The notes below the pieces were generated by a model, which did not search any database, had not been told where the DNA came from, and was given only the letters and a program-made list of their open reading frames with translations. Positions 21,704-23,196 of a stretch of 23,196 nucleotides of DNA are shown in pieces. Origin of the DNA: Saliniramus sp050485405 (GTDB taxonomy: Bacteria > Pseudomonadota > Alphaproteobacteria > Rhizobiales > Beijerinckiaceae); contig JBJHBI010000063.1 of the NCBI GenBank assembly GCA_050485405.1, positions 1 through 23,196 of the forward strand, given 5' to 3'. Each line of letters starts with the position of its first letter. The first letter of the stretch is position 1. The translations under genes and the position numbers were made by a program.

Positions 21704-22330
21704 ATGATGATCCTTGCCGGTCGCGGGCAACCCGACCAACTCAGTCTGTCGCTGCGGCATGTCACACGTGGCCTGCACGACGTATCCGAAGAGCGCTTCG
21801 TCGCGCTCGACAAGGCCGAGCCCGGCAGGACGGCATCTCATCTCACCCGGCTCACGCAGACGTTGTTCACATGGCATGAAATCGGCTCGGGCGCGCGGAC
21901 TGTTCGGAACGTGCCGCGCGTCGTCGCCCGCGTCATGGCCGAGCACAAAGGCGCGGTCGGTGTATGCGCGGCATCCACGCAGCGCGCCCTGCCCCCGGCG
22001 CTCGCGCCATTCACCCTCGCCAATCGCGGTGAGGCCCTCGGGAGCGCCTATACGTTGTGCGGTGCCGGTCTGGGCTTGCGCGCCGCGCTGCGCGGGGCGG
22101 ATCTCGCCGGGCCGTCGGAGCAGCGGCTGGCGGAGGGGCTGGCGCAGGCGGGTAGCGCCATGGGGCGGCGCTGGCGCGCCGTACGCCGGGCGATCGACCT
22201 CTGGGGGCTCGACAATCCCGGCATGGAGGAGGATGTGCTCGAGGGCGCGCGCAAGACCTTCCGTGTCGCCATCACGGCGCTCGACGAGATGATCGAGCAC
22301 GGCGCAGCGGGAGCACGACGCGATGACTGA
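21704..22330 (+). CDS. bphO: Biliverdin-producing heme oxygenase
   Basis: A 208-residue heme oxygenase of the bacterial HmuO/BphO type. It opens heme to biliverdin, releasing iron and CO. The N-terminal pattern LRHVTRGLHDVSEERF places the probable proximal heme ligand at His25, as in the family pattern LRxxTxxxH. The later segment LGSAYTLCGAGLGLRAAL corresponds to the distal-helix GxxYxxxGxxLG region. Its stop lies inside the start of the phytochrome gene (ATGACTGA, 8-base overlap), so the two are translationally coupled and biliverdin is made next to its acceptor. Two ATG codons, 21704 and 21707, are adjacent and the ribosome site is weak, so either may be used. Cytosolic; electron donor unknown. 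Confidence 0.86.
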   Translation: MMILAGRGQPDQLSLSLRHVTRGLHDVSEERFVALDKAEPGRTASHLTRLTQTLFTWHEIGSGARTVRNVPRVVARVMAEHKGAVGVCAASTQRALPPALAPFTLANRGEALGSAYTLCGAGLGLRAALRGADLAGPSEQRLAEGLAQAGSAMGRRWRAVRRAIDLWGLDNPGMEEDVLEGARKTFRVAITALDEMIEHGAAGARRDD

Positions 22331-23196
22331 GCCGCTGAATACGCCGACCTTCAAGCTCGACGACGAACAGGCGCGGCTCATCGCCGTCTGCGAGGCGGAA
22401 CCGATCACCTGTCCGGGACGCGTACAGAATTTCGGTGCCCTGATCGCCTTCGATCCCACGGATCACGGCCTGCGTTACTGGTCGGAGAATGCCGGCGATT
22501 GGCTCGGGCGCGAGCCGGTGCCCGGCTGCGTCCTGAGCGCGATCCTGCCCGCCCCGGCGATTGAACGGATCACGGAGATGCTCACCTGCGAGCACTACGC
22601 TCCGACCAACTTCACCTGCGTCGCGGATTTCGACAGCCGCCTGCACGACGCCGTGGTGCACCAGATCGACGGTCTCGCCGTCGTGGAATTCCTCCCGGCG
22701 GGGACGACGCGCGAAGCGACCAAGAACGTCTCCTCGGCGCAAGCCGTCCTCGCGCGCCTGCGCGAAACCGAGGGGCTCGAAGAACTTCTCGCGGCGACCG
22801 CACGGGAATGGCGCGCGCTCACGGGCTACGACCGGGTGATGATCTATCGCTTCGACGAGGATGATCACGGCGAGATCGTCGCCGAGGCCCGCGATCCGCG
22901 CCAGGATCCGTTTCTCGGCCTGCATTACCCGGCCAGCGACATTCCCACCCAGGCCCGGCGCATGTATCTGCTGCAACGGGTGCGCATCATCCCCGATATT
23001 CGTGCACAGACCCTCGCGGTCCACGGGGTGGCTCAGGTCGGCGCGGCACCGCAAACGGGCTCTGCGCATGCATGCGCGGGTCTCGACATGACCTATGCCG
23101 TGCTGCGGGCCGTCTCGCCCTATCATCTGGAATATCTGGAAAATATGGGCGTGCGCGCCACGCTCGCGGTCTCCCTGATCCTCGACGGGGCGCTGT
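22323..23196 (+). CDS. bphP: Bacteriophytochrome, N-terminal part (runs off the window)
   Basis: The first 291 codons of a phytochrome photoreceptor, open to the end of the window. Residues about 10-130 are the PAS domain, with Cys23 in VCEAEPITCPGRVQNFGAL, aligned with the biliverdin-binding cysteine of bacteriophytochromes. The GAF domain begins around 145 and contains HYPASDIPTQARRMYLLQRVRIIPDI (PASDIP at 203-208, Asp206) and LRAVSPYHLEYLENMGVRATLAVSLI, with conserved His268. These support covalent biliverdin attachment and red/far-red photoconversion. The PHY domain and the output domain (usually a histidine kinase) lie beyond the edge and cannot be assessed. The start overlaps the heme oxygenase stop by 8 bases, the usual chromophore-plus-apoprotein arrangement. 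Confidence 0.9.
   Translation, partial: MTEPLNTPTFKLDDEQARLIAVCEAEPITCPGRVQNFGALIAFDPTDHGLRYWSENAGDWLGREPVPGCVLSAILPAPAIERITEMLTCEHYAPTNFTCVADFDSRLHDAVVHQIDGLAVVEFLPAGTTREATKNVSSAQAVLARLRETEGLEELLAATAREWRALTGYDRVMIYRFDEDDHGEIVAEARDPRQDPFLGLHYPASDIPTQARRMYLLQRVRIIPDIRAQTLAVHGVAQVGAAPQTGSAHACAGLDMTYAVLRAVSPYHLEYLENMGVRATLAVSLILDGAL

Overview
The window reads as a chromosomal segment of a GC-rich alphaproteobacterium, most likely of the order Hyphomicrobiales (Rhizobiales). The evidence is the combination of a plant-type glutamate-cysteine ligase, an OlsB-type ornithine-lipid acyltransferase, an IalB-family exported protein, a DUF6894 protein, a BigR-type sulfide-sensing operon and a heme oxygenase/bacteriophytochrome pair. 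The genus cannot be fixed from the sequence alone. Most genes are about 65-70% G+C (a sample line inside the GT20 gene has 41 G+C of 60), while the gene at 8882-11173 is far more AT-rich (a sample line has 19 of 60).

Layout, left to right. Positions 1-111 are the 3' end of pyruvate kinase. Then come an ornithine-lipid acyltransferase (olsB), an overlapping pair made of a two-helix membrane protein and an ImmA/IrrE metallopeptidase, a tartrate/D-malate dehydrogenase, a TenA thiaminase II and gshA. A DUF6894 gene lies tail to tail with gshA and overlaps its 3' end. A 470-base AT-richer spacer then leads to a large membrane-anchored GT20 (trehalose-6-phosphate synthase type) protein. Nine bases after its stop lies, on the opposite strand, a foreign-looking RloC/PrrC-like AAA_13 ATPase, the best candidate for a defence gene here. 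It is followed by an unrecognised Ala/Pro-rich protein and an array of about 520 bp of 180-bp repeats full of hairpins.

From 12.7 kb to 16 kb lie hrcA (without grpE beside it), a flavin reductase, an ECF sigma factor (without an adjacent anti-sigma gene) and a divergent IalB protein. From 18.5 kb down to 16.0 kb on the minus strand is a compact sulfide/persulfide operon. It has a promoter with a perfect palindrome over its spacer and -10 box, then rhodanese-DUF2892, a TSUP (TauE/SafE) exporter, a DUF442-type sulfurtransferase, a BigR/SqrR-like repressor with the sensor cysteines at 42 and 108, and a strong intrinsic terminator. The persulfide dioxygenase half of the usual Blh protein is absent. 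Upstream of this promoter sit three tandem hairpins, two of them ideal intrinsic terminators pointing at the operon.

The right end carries a WD40 protein, a soluble two-PAS chemoreceptor, and a heme oxygenase whose stop overlaps the start of a bacteriophytochrome that runs off the window. Heme oxygenase makes biliverdin and the phytochrome binds it, so this pair is a red/far-red light-sensing module; the neighbouring soluble chemoreceptor may or may not belong to it.
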